Shown here in pieces: positions 32,822 through 43,282 of a stretch of DNA of 64,000 bases (positions within the stretch are counted from its first letter, which is position 1; every line of letters begins with the position of its first letter). The position numbers were made by a program, and so were the translations under genes. This stretch comes from Sphaerosporella brunnea (lineage: Eukaryota > Ascomycota > Pezizomycetes > Pezizales > Pyronemataceae): NCBI GenBank assembly GCA_008704415.1, contig VXIS01000121.1:57612-121611 (forward strand), read 5' to 3'. Below the pieces are notes generated by a model. That model was not told where the DNA came from, did not search any database, and saw only the letters and a list, made by a program, of their open reading frames with translations.

Positions 32822-33310
32822 TTAACAGTCCAAGAAGTCGGCGATAAAAAGGAGCTCCAACGCAATCTCGGGGGTGATGAAGTCCGGCTCAGGCACTTCC
32901 TTCTGGCCTTTGTTCTTTTCGTAGTAGTAGAAATACTGGCAGACCTTCTCGAGTATGAGGCCGCTGTAGAGCTCGTTAGCAATGTCTCCTATATATGTCA
33001 TGGCCGCAAGCGGCCGAATACAATATGATTAAACAAACAACAAGCGATGTCCCATTGAACAGTTGTGGGAAGAAGTATTCCTTACCTCATGTTCTGAAAG
33101 ACGATTTTGTTTTCTCTCGCTTCGGTAAAGTTGCCTAATCATCGATCACATCGTCAATACAATGCAAGCTCTCAAGAACGGGCTTGACGGTCACTCACTG
33201 CGGGGATTCAGCATTCCCTTGATAGCAGGACTCTTCATCGCCGCCGATTTCCGAAGGATAAACTGGAAACCATCGTTGGAGACGAGGACGACGGATTCTT
33301 GCTCAGCCAT
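32822..33310 (-). CDS. ELC1: Elongin C (SKP1/BTB-fold adaptor); left-arm copy
   Basis: Exons 33199-33310, 33086-33134 and 32822-32963, with introns of 64 and 122 bp, give 100 aa, the length of yeast Elc1 (99). Diagnostic pieces are VLVSNDGFQFILRKSAA, SPAIKGMLNPR, NFTEARENKIVFQNM, VCQYFYYYEKN and the end LELLFIADFLDC, which is the elongin C signature that binds the BC-box of partner proteins. Elongin C pairs with Ela1-type F-box proteins and cullin 3/5-type ligases, for example in degradation of stalled RNA polymerase II. A GTT/AAC trinucleotide run of about 47 bp abuts the start codon, in the leader. Divergent from SERF, with 303 bp between the two starts. Confidence 0.95.
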
Positions 33311-33312
33311 CG

Positions 33313-33350
<38 letters not shown>

Positions 33351-33358
33351 GCTGTTGT
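33311..33358. repeat. GTT/AAC trinucleotide microsatellite, left arm
   Basis: About 13 GTT units plus imperfect ones, directly upstream of the elongin C start codon; the mirror copy is 57454-57501. Confidence 0.9.
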
Positions 33359-33613
33359 GTTGTTTTATCCGTGAGGGGTTTTTTCTCCAGGGATAAATGA
33401 GCTTGACGCGTGTCTGGAGTGCTGGGAATTCGCGTTCCCTCAACACACGTGGGTTAGGGGCGATCGAGGACGGCTTAAAACGGGTTAGCGGAAAGCGTCA
33501 GCCACACGGGCCAAAAATATCAATCCGAGTCCGTTCTGCACTTCAAACCTCTTCTTTATCCTCCACCGCTACGACCTACAACAAACACATCACCACTCCA
33601 TATACACCACGCA

Positions 33614-34135
33614 ATGACCCGCGGCAACCAGGTTCGGCTGTTTCCTCCTGCATTCCTCGAACTGTAGCTGACGTGCTCCAACAGCGAGAGCGCGATCGTG
33701 CGAAGGCCCAGAAGGCTGCGCAGAAGCAGAAGACTGCCACTAACGTAGTGCAGCCCCCGTTCTACTCGTTTATCAGCGTCGCTAACATGGCTCGCAGAAA
33801 TCTGGCTCCGAGATGTTGCGTGATAAGGATCGTGTGGCGCAGATAATGCGTGAGAAGCAGCAGAAAGGTACTACTGCCACCTCCAAGCCCCCCATTTCAC
33901 CCCTCCCCCGTCGTCGCTCGCCGTCAGTGTTATCACGGCGCTACCTCTCCGGCTGACCTCGCAAAGAACACGCACGGTCGCCGACTACACCTACATCCAC
34001 CACCTTCCCGCCTGCCTGCCCACTTTTGACACTGACATAACCATTACCATATTGGACGTGCTGATAACTAACCTTCTCACAGCCGAAGAGAAGAAAGCGG
34101 AAGCGTCCGGTGGCGGCGGAGCTAGCAAAAAATGA
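33614..34135 (+). CDS. SERF / 4F5 family small basic protein; left-arm copy
   Basis: Four small exons, 33614-33631, 33685-33744, 33798-33867 and 34083-34135, splice to a 66-aa protein starting MTRGNQ and RERDRAKAQKA, the 4F5/SERF signature. The rest is KSGSEMLRDKDRVAQIMREK and a Lys/Gly-rich end. SERF proteins are small, charged, disordered nuclear or cytosolic proteins that bind RNA and modify protein aggregation. The gene is too short and too split to appear as one frame; the first exon is only 18 bp. The last intron (33868-34082, 215 bp) is long for this window. Confidence 0.9.
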
Positions 34136-34574
34136 TACCCATCCATCTACGCATCCACGCACGTTGATTTCTACGGCATCATGACTTCTACGACACGATA
34201 AACGACGCTGCGATCCTCAACGACTTCTTCCTGTGCTTTTGTCTTTTTACCGGCGTAGATCGTGCTGCTGCTGCAAATTTAACGGGGCGTTCTCTTTTCC
34301 TGAGCATGGAAGAATGTTCCAGAACGTTTTGTGTTTTGTGGTTTCTTTGAGTGTGAACCTTTTGTTGCTTTGTTGGCCGGTAAGACGGTGAACAATCGAT
34401 TGATTTGTTTCAACATATATTGCTGTCCGCACATTGGCATACAGCTATCCTGAGAGGATCGAAACCTCTCATCGAAATCCGCCTGCACTTTGCTGGAAGT
34501 CCGAAGCCTATAAAACTGTTTCACTTGGTATCTTCCACAAGTCAACCGTGAGGCCTCCTAATCTTCAAGGCTCT
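34136..34574. other. Intergenic between convergent SERF and TRAPPC13 genes (mirror 56238-56676)
   Basis: 440 bp, AT-rich, no frame of note; presumably the two 3' untranslated regions. Confidence 0.5.
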
Positions 34575-35660
34575 CTAGACCGGCGGCAACATGAGTTTCC
34601 CCGTCCTCAAAAAGCCCTTGTCCCCACAACTCGTCCGCCACTCAATGTTCAACATCCCGAGTTCCTCCCCGGCGTCCCCTCCTCTGATCTCCGTCTCCCC
34701 GCCGATATCAGGCGGTTCAAGTAGAAACGCAACCTGCAAAATCTCCCTACTCCTCAGCAGCGGTGCCTCCGCTCCCTCTCCCTCGGTAACATCCCAATTG
34801 AGGCTTCTCCACCTCCACTTCGTTTTCATAGAAACCTTCTGCAGCGCTACCGACCCCTCCCCCAGGTTCTCCAGTTGTGCCTCCAATATCGCCTGTTTCC
34901 CGGGGGGTAGTCTCCCCGCTTTTGTGCGAACCATGATACACTGCTGGGCAATAAATTGGTAGAGCTTCTTGAATGTCCTCGTAGCGTCGCCGGGCGACGG
35001 CGTATAGCTCACCATCACAGCTAGCGTGTGCCCTCCCTCCTCTTTCAGCTCGTAAGACACAGTCCTCTGCGTCGACTGTCCCGCCTGCAATTCTACCCCC
35101 TCCCCTTCCTCATCTTCGTCCCCGGTAAGTTGAACAGTCTGTGACGGCGTCTGCATCTGCGCTTGTATTCGTACCCCGCTGCTGACACGCGTGGAAGACT
35201 CGTTGGATGCGGAGAGAATGCATGAGAAGGTTTCACCGATGTAGACGGAGCCGAAGGCCGGCGGGAGCGTTAGGAGCGGAGTGTAGATGAAGGACTCGCC
35301 GCTGGGGTGCGAAGGGTAGGCGTGGGCATGCTGCGCGGGGAGTTCGGAGATCGCGGTGGACGGTGGGAGGGTGAGCTGCTCGGAGAGGGAGGGCCGCGAT
35401 AACCTGCCTGCGCTGTCAGTATCAAGTGCTTGTACCCAACGGCATGCGCGCTCGTGCAACAGCCTTGTAAGTATGGAAGCTCGGATCAGAAAACTCTCGG
35501 CCATGTTCCTTTGCGAGCATTGATAGCCATTTCGATCTGAGCTTCCAACGGCGGGCTGGTTTGTGAGAGGAGCGCGAAGAAACAGACGGCATTACCGGAG
35601 GACTTTGAGGGATATAAAATGCGGTTCTTTGACCTCTGAGGCTGCACGTTCTCTCGGCAT
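34575..35660 (-). CDS. TRAPP complex subunit 13 (TRAPPC13, DUF974) homologue; left-arm copy
   Basis: Exon 1, 35596-35660 (MPRERAASEVKEPHFISLKV), joins exon 2, 34575-35403, across a 192-bp intron to give 297 aa. After splicing the N-terminus reads FISLKVLRLSRPSLSEQL, matching HSFALKVMRLTKP of animal TRAPPC13. Further matches are LTLPPAFGSVYIGETFSCILSA (family: LTLPxxFGxIxLGETF), VSYELKEEGGHTLAVMVSYT and FKKLYQFIAQ. The subunit belongs to the metazoan/filamentous-fungal TRAPPIII complex, a Rab1/Ypt1 exchange factor in ER-Golgi transport and autophagy. An acidic loop (GDEDEEGEGVE) lies near residue 115. Divergent from coatomer zeta with only 152 bp between the starts, so two secretory genes share a promoter. 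Confidence 0.9.
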
Positions 35661-35812
35661 TGTGTTCTGATGGTGTTGTGTGCGGATGTGGGGCGTGTAT
35701 GTATTGATGCTACATATGTGAATCACAGGAGCATTCAAAACAAACCCAAACCCTTCCGTGCAGCAAGCTGTCCACAGCTGTCCCTAGCAACCAGCAACAA
35801 GCAACAACCATC

Positions 35813-36517
35813 ATGTCGCCCAACTTCTCCCTCTTCTCTGTTTGTCCCGCCGACGCCCCGCCTGGCCGCCTCTGCTAATGCCATCTCCGTGCTAGGTAAA
35901 CGCGCTTCTGATCCTCGGTGCGGACGGCACCCGTATCTTAGCGAAATATTACACACCCCCGCATACCACCGGCACTTCGCAGAATCCGTACCCTACGCCC
36001 AAGGAGCAGAAAGCGTTCGAGAAGGGATTGCTGGAAAAGACAGTAAAGAGCACGGCGGATATCATTCTCTACGACAATCATGTGGTGGTCTTTAAAGCGG
36101 AGGGAGATGTGATGCTCTACATCGTCGGAGGATTGGACGAGAATGAGATGCTGTTGTGGCAGGTGGTTTTGGCTTTGAGGGATACGCTGCAGATTCTTTT
36201 GAAGTGGGTTTCTCCCTGGGCGGAATTGGAAGCGAGGAGGGAGATGGGGTGTGGCTGACGCCTGTTTCAGGAACTCGACGGATAAACGCACTATCATCGA
36301 GAACTATGATCTGGTGGCTTTGGCTATCGAGGAGATCATCGATGACGGAATCATCTTGGACACCGACCCTACCGCCATCGTCCAACGCGTTTCCCGCCCG
36401 CCGCAGCAGGACGTGCAGCTCAGCAACATTGATCTCAGCGAGAAGGGCTTGTTGAATGCGTGGGAGTTTGGAAAGAAGCAGCTTGCGGAGCGGTTGCGAC
36501 AGGGGCTGCAGACGTGA
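35813..36517 (+). CDS. RET3: Coatomer subunit zeta (COPI coat); left-arm copy
   Basis: Exons 35813-35839, 35896-36203 and 36271-36517 give 193 aa. The start MSPNFSLFSVNALLILGADG, made by joining exons 1 and 2, matches zeta-COP, followed by GTRILAKYY, QKAFEKGLLEKT, ADIILYDNHVVVFK, YIVGGLDENEMLL and, across intron 2, LLKNSTDKRTIIENYDLVAL, then DEIIDDGIILDTDP-like EEIIDDGIILDTDP. Zeta is a small, longin-fold subunit of the COPI coat for Golgi-to-ER transport. An intron run of C residues is one base shorter here than in the right arm, with no effect on coding. Confidence 0.94.
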
Positions 36518-36706
36518 TATGCAGGAGAGGGGAGGAGGAGGCGGCGGCGGAGGAGAAGGTTATTTTGACGTGGAATTGTGTATGATACACACTGAAAAGG
36601 GATGCATCTTCATCGAGTCTAACATTCGAATCTCGGCTTCACCCCTAACCCATACCCACACCATTCTTTCTTACCGCACCACCACCGCCGGCCCCGCGTC
36701 GCCGCA

Positions 36707-37304
36707 ATGTCACAGCCACTAACCCGCATCTCCACGCTCAATCTTGTCCTCGAGACCCCAAAGGCAAGGGGAGCCTCCTCTCCCGCCTCCCTCCCACAGC
36801 GCCGCACTAACTTCCGCCTACCCAGGCCGTGGTGTCTTCGCGACCGCGCTCATCCCGCCGGAACCGTAATTGACACGGCACCAGTGCTACTGCTGAGCGA
36901 ACGCGACTTCGACGAGCATGTAACGCACACATCGTTACTACACTACAGCTAGTACTCTCCCCTTCCCTTGCCCGCCCGCTCCACCATAAACCAAGCCGCT
37001 CACCACCCAGCAACTGGCCCACGCCCACCGACGATGGCAAGTCCAGCGTGCTGCGGCAGGCGATAGTGTTAGGCCTGGGCTCGATGTTCAACCACTCGGC
37101 GCGTAGGCAGAATGTAGGGTGGAAACGAAACCTGGAAAAAACAGGTAGTGGTTTACACTGCGCTTAGAGATATTGCCAAGGGAGAGGAGCTGCTCATCTC
37201 GTACGGCCCCGCATCTTACGTTTGTGGATGCGGAGGAGGCGATGTGGCAGCGGGGACGGGAGGCGGAGAGCGGGGAGGACTTCTTGGGGGGGATTGAGGT
37301 TTAG
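36707..37304 (+). pseudogene. SET-domain gene, left-arm copy with homopolymer frameshifts
   Basis: Same gene as 53507-54104, but with length changes confined to homopolymers: CCCC for CCCCC in exon 1, CCC for CCCC after GCTCAT in exon 2, A6 for A5 in the run before CAGGTAGTGG and CCCC for CCC in GTACGGCCC. These break the frame. Clean homopolymer errors with no other change are typical of unpolished long reads rather than natural decay. Confidence 0.8.
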
Positions 37305-37363
37305 AAATAGAGCGGGGTTGTATAATTCTTGTGCTTTGAACATTCAAAGCTACGGTACTACCT

Positions 37364-38354
37364 AGGGTCGATAATTACCGTATTATCTCGGTCGTAAGGC
37401 AAGAACTCTGTCCGCGGAAGTATGCTGTATATAGTAATGATGGGAACCTTAAACAAAGCGCAGTGGAGACAGCGCGTGGCGGGCGATCCTCTCTTCACCA
37501 GCAGTCTCCTCCTTGTCTCTAGCGGCTTGCCCGCTCCACCACCTCGTTCCACCACCCCGCGCTGTCTAAGGTTGTTACTTTTTGCGCTCCAGAGCGCCCT
37601 CCACCCCGAGCCTGCGGCCCGTCATTACTTTCTACAGCATACTTCCGCGGCAGAGTTCTTGCCTTACTACCGAGATAATACGGTACTATTTACACTCATA
37701 ACTGACATTACTATACCATACGTTTCCATACCTTTCTGAAAACGATACAGAGCCTTGAGCCAAAACTACAATGAAAAAAATACAGGACCGAGCGATGTCC
37801 TCATGAAGCGGGGTCCAACAACGCTGGCGCTCCTACCCAAGCACCACAGTAGTATACCCACAACAAATGCATTGAGATCTCTATACACACATCGTCGAGT
37901 TTCTAGTACTCTACTAACTGCTTTTTCAAATTCTTCCACTGGTCCAACTGGATGATGCGCTCCAGAATACGCATGATTACATGAATTGTAGGACAGCTTA
38001 TAATTATCGGCTCGGTCTGCTGTGAGCTCTGCACTCACCGGATCCAAGTCACAATTCCCAGCGCACGATTGCCTTTACGCCGGGCAGTGTGTGGCGGATT
38101 TGAAAGGCTGACAGAAATTCGGGGAGGTATCTTTGTCTGTGCCAGTGTTCATGGAGCCCAGAATGGGTGTGGTTTGTCCGTCCTTGAGGTCCACAATCTC
38201 CACTTTCCCTCGGACACCGAGCTCTCTACTAAGAGGAGGCGTCCACATCAAACAAAGATAACTTCTCTCAAGCGCTGTAATATAGAGCGTAATTTTACCT
38301 AAAATTAAGTCACGTACCAGAAAGCTGCCCAATCGAACTGTAATTATCGACCCT
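37364..38354 (+). repeat. Repeat B with 14-bp inverted ends, left arm
   Basis: The ends are AGGGTCGATAATTA (37364-37377) and its exact complement (38341-38354). The first part after the inserted MITE (ACTATTTACACTC..CATACGTTTC..CTTGAGCCAAAACTACA) and a later part (CTCCAGAATACGCATGATTACATGAATTGTAGG) match repeat A. Minus-strand frames such as EEFEKAVSRVLETRRC are open but not recognised. Probably an old DNA transposon; no target duplication is evident. Confidence 0.55.
37378..37683. mobile_element. MITE with TA duplication nested in repeat B (MITE-e), left arm
   Basis: 306 bp, flanked by TA at 37376-37377 and 37684-37685. The terminal inverted repeats are about 50 bp (CCGTATTATCTCGG, then GTAAGGCAAGAACTCTG and CCGCGGAAGTATGCTGTA) with a few mismatches. 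The same junction without the insert occurs in repeat A (GATAAATACTATTTACACTC at 30609), so insertion into TA with duplication is shown directly. It has no coding capacity. Confidence 0.88.
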
Positions 38355-38509
38355 TATGGGGTACAGAAAATGACCCACCTCATTTTGCACAAGGCAGAAG
38401 GACTACTTGCAAAATTGATGGAAGGAATTCACGGGCACAATTCTACCAAACCTACATGCTGCATCCATTCCACAGCGGAAATTTAAAGGCGTACTGTGTA
38501 AAATATATG

Positions 38510-38529
38510 CCCTGAAGTTTACTTCAGGG
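38510..38529. other. 20-bp near-perfect palindrome
   Basis: CCCTGAAGT, a TT centre, then ACTTCAGGG. The mirror copy lies at about 52283-52302. It could be a protein-binding site or the remnant tip of a hairpin element. Confidence 0.4.
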
Positions 38530-38788
38530 TATAGCGCAAATCCGAAATGTATGGCAACGAGTGAGAAAAGATGAGGAGTCAGTTAGGGGTTTTCACTGGC
38601 AATGCAACGAGGCATACCAGCTCCAGCCAATGTTTCGCAGGCAGGATAAAGTGTAGAAACATACCATATCATCTATCATGATTATTTACTCTTAATATGT
38701 TTTGCAGATAACCACTGGCCATGGTAGAAGTGAAGTAAATTGTGGGTTAGGAGTTTGTGCATTGCCATACAGCTGCAAAACAACAAAA

Positions 38789-38902
38789 CTACAGTACGAG
38801 GGATTCCCATGTGGTCACCCACCATAGTACTAACCTCGCGATACACTGCTTAACTAGGGCTGAGCGGACGGGAGCCGTGGTTTCAATGTTCTATGAACGT
38901 AG
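38789..38902 (-). rRNA. 5S rRNA gene, left-arm copy with one-base deletion
   Basis: Same gene as 51910-52024, but the conserved GGCTTCCCGTCCGCTC reads GGCTCCCGTCCGCTC (one T lost), and one base in the 5' stem (CTACGGTC) is changed to CTACGTTC. Both changes are in positions conserved across 5S RNAs, so this copy looks defective or misread. Confidence 0.8.
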
Positions 38903-39455
38903 CTGATCGTTCTTCTCTACGGCAGATTTTCATAATACCTATTTTATGGGGCGAACACACGAGATCATTCGCGCCAAGATCCCAAGCTCGGCGCGGAACT
39001 GTAAGCTGCCCACGCACCTTTCTTCTTGTGCTCACGGTGGTTTCCGCCGTGCAGTGTATGCTTCAGGCCCGTACTGAGCCATGGCGAGGTGTTCTGGTGT
39101 CAGTTCCTCTCGCCCCAACAACGACATCGAGTGTACGAAATCGTGCATATACGTTTCCCGTAGGTGAATGAAAAACAATGCAGTCTCTCATATAAGATAT
39201 AGTAGAGTTTTGCTGAGATTGTGGGGGCTCGTGGGCGTGTTGAATTTAGTTTATTTATTTTTACTTTTAATGCAAGAGTGCATCAGTGTCTTAGCAGCGA
39301 GCTGCACTGGCTGGCACTCTCACCACTTCCCTCCATACCACACACCTCTCAACACCGCTTGGCCGCACCTTCCACATATACACTGCCCTTTCCGGCACTG
39401 CTACTCTATATGCAACTCCATCTAAATCAGGTGCCCAGAAAGATCACTGTTCATC
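38903..39455. other. Spacer between 5S gene and the unrecognised 481-aa gene, left arm (mirror 51373-51909)
   Basis: Contains a plus-strand frame (38893-39171, mirrored and open on the right at 51641-51919) that starts in the 5S region and lacks recognisable domains; likely chance. From about 39,250 the left arm starts to differ strongly from the right. Confidence 0.4.
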
Positions 39456-40971
39456 ATGCCGCGAAACTGAGACACGAAACACACACTACCACACGCTCCC
39501 GCCATACACCCACCCCCACTGCTCCTACCCGATTCCGCCACCAACTTGATGAAGAGGATGAGCTTATGAGGCGTGCTGGTACCGTCACGCTGACTAATAT
39601 CTCTAGCATCTGCTCCTCAGCTGATGCATCGAACGTAGTGGCTAACCCTCCTGGATGAAGCCACGCGAGATCCATTCCTGGACCCGGTCCTCGGAGAGGA
39701 GGACGGAGGTTTCGAGATTCCAGAGTGCCGGCTACAGCTGAGCTGAGGATGACGAGCCGGAGTTGCCAACACCGATGCCCCCACGCTTGGCAGGGAGAAA
39801 GAAAGCTACGATAACGAAGCAGACAGCTGCTTCGCCGCCTTCTCCCCACCATACTCCCTACGCATTGGCGACAAAAGGAGACTACAACTGACGCTCAACA
39901 CGCCCCGGCTTACGAAAGTTGCCAATACCAAAAAGCAATGAGAAACGTCCACACAGTTGTCGACGACAGAAGCTGCTGTCCAACGGGAACAATCATCCCA
40001 AGGCAAAAGAAAAATGCCCTGGCTGCTCCAAATGCACCAATTTTACTACCACACACACGCCCGACGCAGCCGTCTCGTCAATGTGAATACCTGGTGTATG
40101 GATCAAGAAACATTCTTCACCACGCCACATTCCGGAACAAAATACTTCCGAAGAGCCACCAGGGCCTCACTTGGCAGGGCTCTGTTATCCCCACGGCGAC
40201 GAGGACGCGGTAGTCACTCGCATTCCCTGGTCCAACCAGTACGCACCTCCCCGACCGCCGTGCCTGGTTAAAAGATAAAGACCTGTGGCGTAGTTTCCGC
40301 GCCACAGCGTGCGGCGACGTACTGCTCAAGAGTCCCAGCGGCAACACGGTAAGAAGTACTATCGCTGCCCCGAAGAGCCCGCGCCTCTTATCCGGGCTAA
40401 GTTCAAGTCTTCAGACTTCATTCTCGAGATGGAAAGCTAGAGCGCCGGCTCTCCCGAAAGTGACCCTTGAGGAGAAGACGTGGACGAGCTTTCCCTCCCA
40501 ACGGAGGATATTCTGTCAGCTACGAGATAAGAAGACAGTACGTACAACATGCTCCGTACAAACTTGTTACCATACGGAGGAGGGATTGGACATGGAGAGT
40601 CCGCTTGCACAGAGCACGGCCCGGATGGCTGAGGCAGAAAAAAGGCGTTCCGTTCACTAACGAGATGGGAACCTAGCACGGATTCTTCCCTTCCAGACTT
40701 TCTGCTAGCTCTGAGGGACCGAGAGGCCTGAGATGGGCAGTGGAATGTTCATAAAGCGCGTGGCGGTAGATGCCACGTAAGGATTAGAGAGGACTGAGCG
40801 CCCTCACAGGCAAAGCAGCTTATAAAAGACGAAGGACGAGTGCCGGATTTGAGGGCCGCTACTACGAGAATTACGGGGAAACGGTTCCTATTAAGGCTTC
40901 TCTACCAAGGCGAGTGTTCACGATCTGGAGGCCGAGAGGATCCGAAGTATTGACCTGCGCGATATGCTTGA
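39456..40971 (+). pseudogene. Broken copy of the 481-aa unrecognised gene, left arm
   Basis: Matches 49886-51372 in reverse complement along its whole length but carries many mixed single-base insertions, deletions and substitutions (for example GAGATCCATTC for GAGGATCCATTC, CTTATGAGGCGT for CTTGGGCGT). No frame is open for more than about 60 codons. The errors are not biased to C-to-T/G-to-A. Confidence 0.85.
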
Positions 40972-42073
40972 AGACTAGTGCGTTGTTTGTGAACATTACG
41001 TTGACTTTCTACTTTTTTTTGCATTTATCAGTGGATCTTCTTCTCTGTGCTACTGGATTCATACTTGCCTGTCTTTTGTTTCTGTTGTTTGTTCTGTCTG
41101 GGAGATGACTACCTATTTGTCACACTTGATGTGGTGGATCAATCCCGTTGATAGATGTGCAACTGCCACGACGATTGATGGAAATCAGCTATGATTGTAT
41201 GATGCTCTGCGTCGTGTTACACACAGTCTTTTTTCTGTCGTTCTCGAGATTTTAGCAAGCATGTACCATTGGAGCTAGATTGTGACGAGCTACGTGCTAC
41301 TTAAATATCACTCGATGTGACTTAGTGGTCCATTCTGCTCCGGCTCCGTTGGGTGCCATGTCCGCCGGTCCCTGGGTGTTTCGCGTCGGAGTAGGGTCTG
41401 CCTGCCGTGCGGTCGTGGCTGGCCTCCCTGCTCTGGCGCGGGTTCATGGATAGTGCGACGTCTCACGAACGGCGCTCGCTGGTGTCCATCCACCACCACC
41501 ACCACACAAAGCTTGTCCAATTTATTGAGACAATGTGAATGGTGCTTTTTTCGCGCGTGCAGCAAGATCAAGTTTGATCTTATCTCCTGGATCCGTTATC
41601 ACACGCGACGGTAAAGTAGTAAGTAGAGTAGCCATTTGTTTGAATCAAGATTACGCGCTTCTTCACTCACTCAAGTCTTCACACCCTTCAAACGTCCAAC
41701 CTACGATACCACAGAAATACTCCCCCTTGCCCCGCCGAATACAGGATATTAGAAACGGAAGCTATCACAGCAAAAGAAAGTACACGCAGGAGCACACAGC
41801 TTGCAGTACGATGGCAACATCCAAAGCGGACTACACACATCTATGAATCAACAATACGTAATAGAAATACGAGGCAAGATACACAAGAAAAACACAAGCA
41901 AATCGCATTACGCAAATCTCGCAGCACAGCCTATCCAAGAAGGAAAGGGAGAGAATACGAGAGTGCCTATAGAAACAGAAGAAAAGTATTCACTACAAGG
42001 GTTGGGAAAAAAGCAAAGAAACAAAGCACGCCTTGATGCGAAAACAGTAAAAGAGTAACACTATATCCGCAGT
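40972..42073. other. Degraded spacer between convergent genes, left arm
   Basis: Counterpart of 48817-49885 with many indels; the CCA/TGG run is reduced (41501-41513). Nothing coding. Confidence 0.5.
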
Positions 42074-43238
42074 CTAGAATGTATCTCCTGTTCCCCGTTG
42101 ATTTGTACCTGTGGCAGTTTGTGTGTGCTGGCAGCTTTTCCCATTGGAGGCGGTGGCTGAGTGAGCCACAGTTGCCCTCGAGGGCGCAGGAGTATCGGTC
42201 AGCTCTATTGCAGGTACTATGATTGGGTCAGCATGGGGAGGGAAAGACGATATTTGGTAAGAGGAACGCCATGCAATACGTCTGTTGGGAGAAAACCCCT
42301 CTGCTCATTTCCCTCGAGCTGAGAAGTCTGGCGAGCTGCACAGTGCGCCAGATGTGTTCGCTCGTATCTGCGGAGCTACGACATGTGTCATGTATTCAGT
42401 TAGAAGGAGATCGGAGGCACGCGGGCCTGCCGTTTCGGGCTCACAGGGTCAACGTACTGGTTCGCGAAAGAATCCCGTCTTCCCCCGGTTCTTTTTCGAT
42501 AGGATCAACACTCGTCGACAGTTTACGCGGGATCTGTGGCCTTCTTCGTGACTCGCGGTCATGGATGAACTCGCTGAACGCCTGTGTTTGCTCGAGCATT
42601 TGAATGTACATAGCGTTTTGCCTGCGGCATACTCTGAGAGGAATCCGTCATGTTGCACCGCGGTACAGTTTGCCAGCTTTCTTGCCATCGCCTCGGCAGC
42701 CCCGAGGAACTTGTGCGGTACGTGTAAAAGAAACAGACTCGCGAAGCATCGCATCGACGCGCCCGGATCTGTATCCGGAGAGAATGCGGAGCGCACGGCA
42801 GCACCGACCATGATGGGACGCACCTTGTGTACAGCAACGCGGCAGTTGTACATGTAAAGATTCGCGTCATCAGGCTTCTCCTCGCATATCGAGCACAAAG
42901 TGTCGTAATCATCCGTGCTGGTAATTCATGCAATGTCCTTCTATCCCCGTGGGTTGTTTCGGTGTTCCGAACAGGTTGCATCAGCATATATTGGCATGAT
43001 TGTCGACGCCGCGAGCGTCGACGTGCAAATACCGAAGGTGCATAAGCCTGGATAAGGACCCGAATTTCCATCAGTGGAAGAGGCGCCGAGCGAAGAGGTC
43101 GACGGGTGACGGTGAGTGATTTGAAATGGCAAAACTCGGCGCCTCAAATCGGTGTTCGCTCGAAGCCGAAGGACGAACTACGTCGCGACGCTGCGTCGAA
43201 ATTACCGGACCGCTTGCCGCCCAGAGGGGGGTGGAGGG

Positions 43239-43282
<44 letters not shown>

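Noticed and set aside
33162..33374. Val-rich plus-strand frame
   Set aside because: It is the GTT microsatellite read through next to the elongin C start; the real gene is on the other strand.
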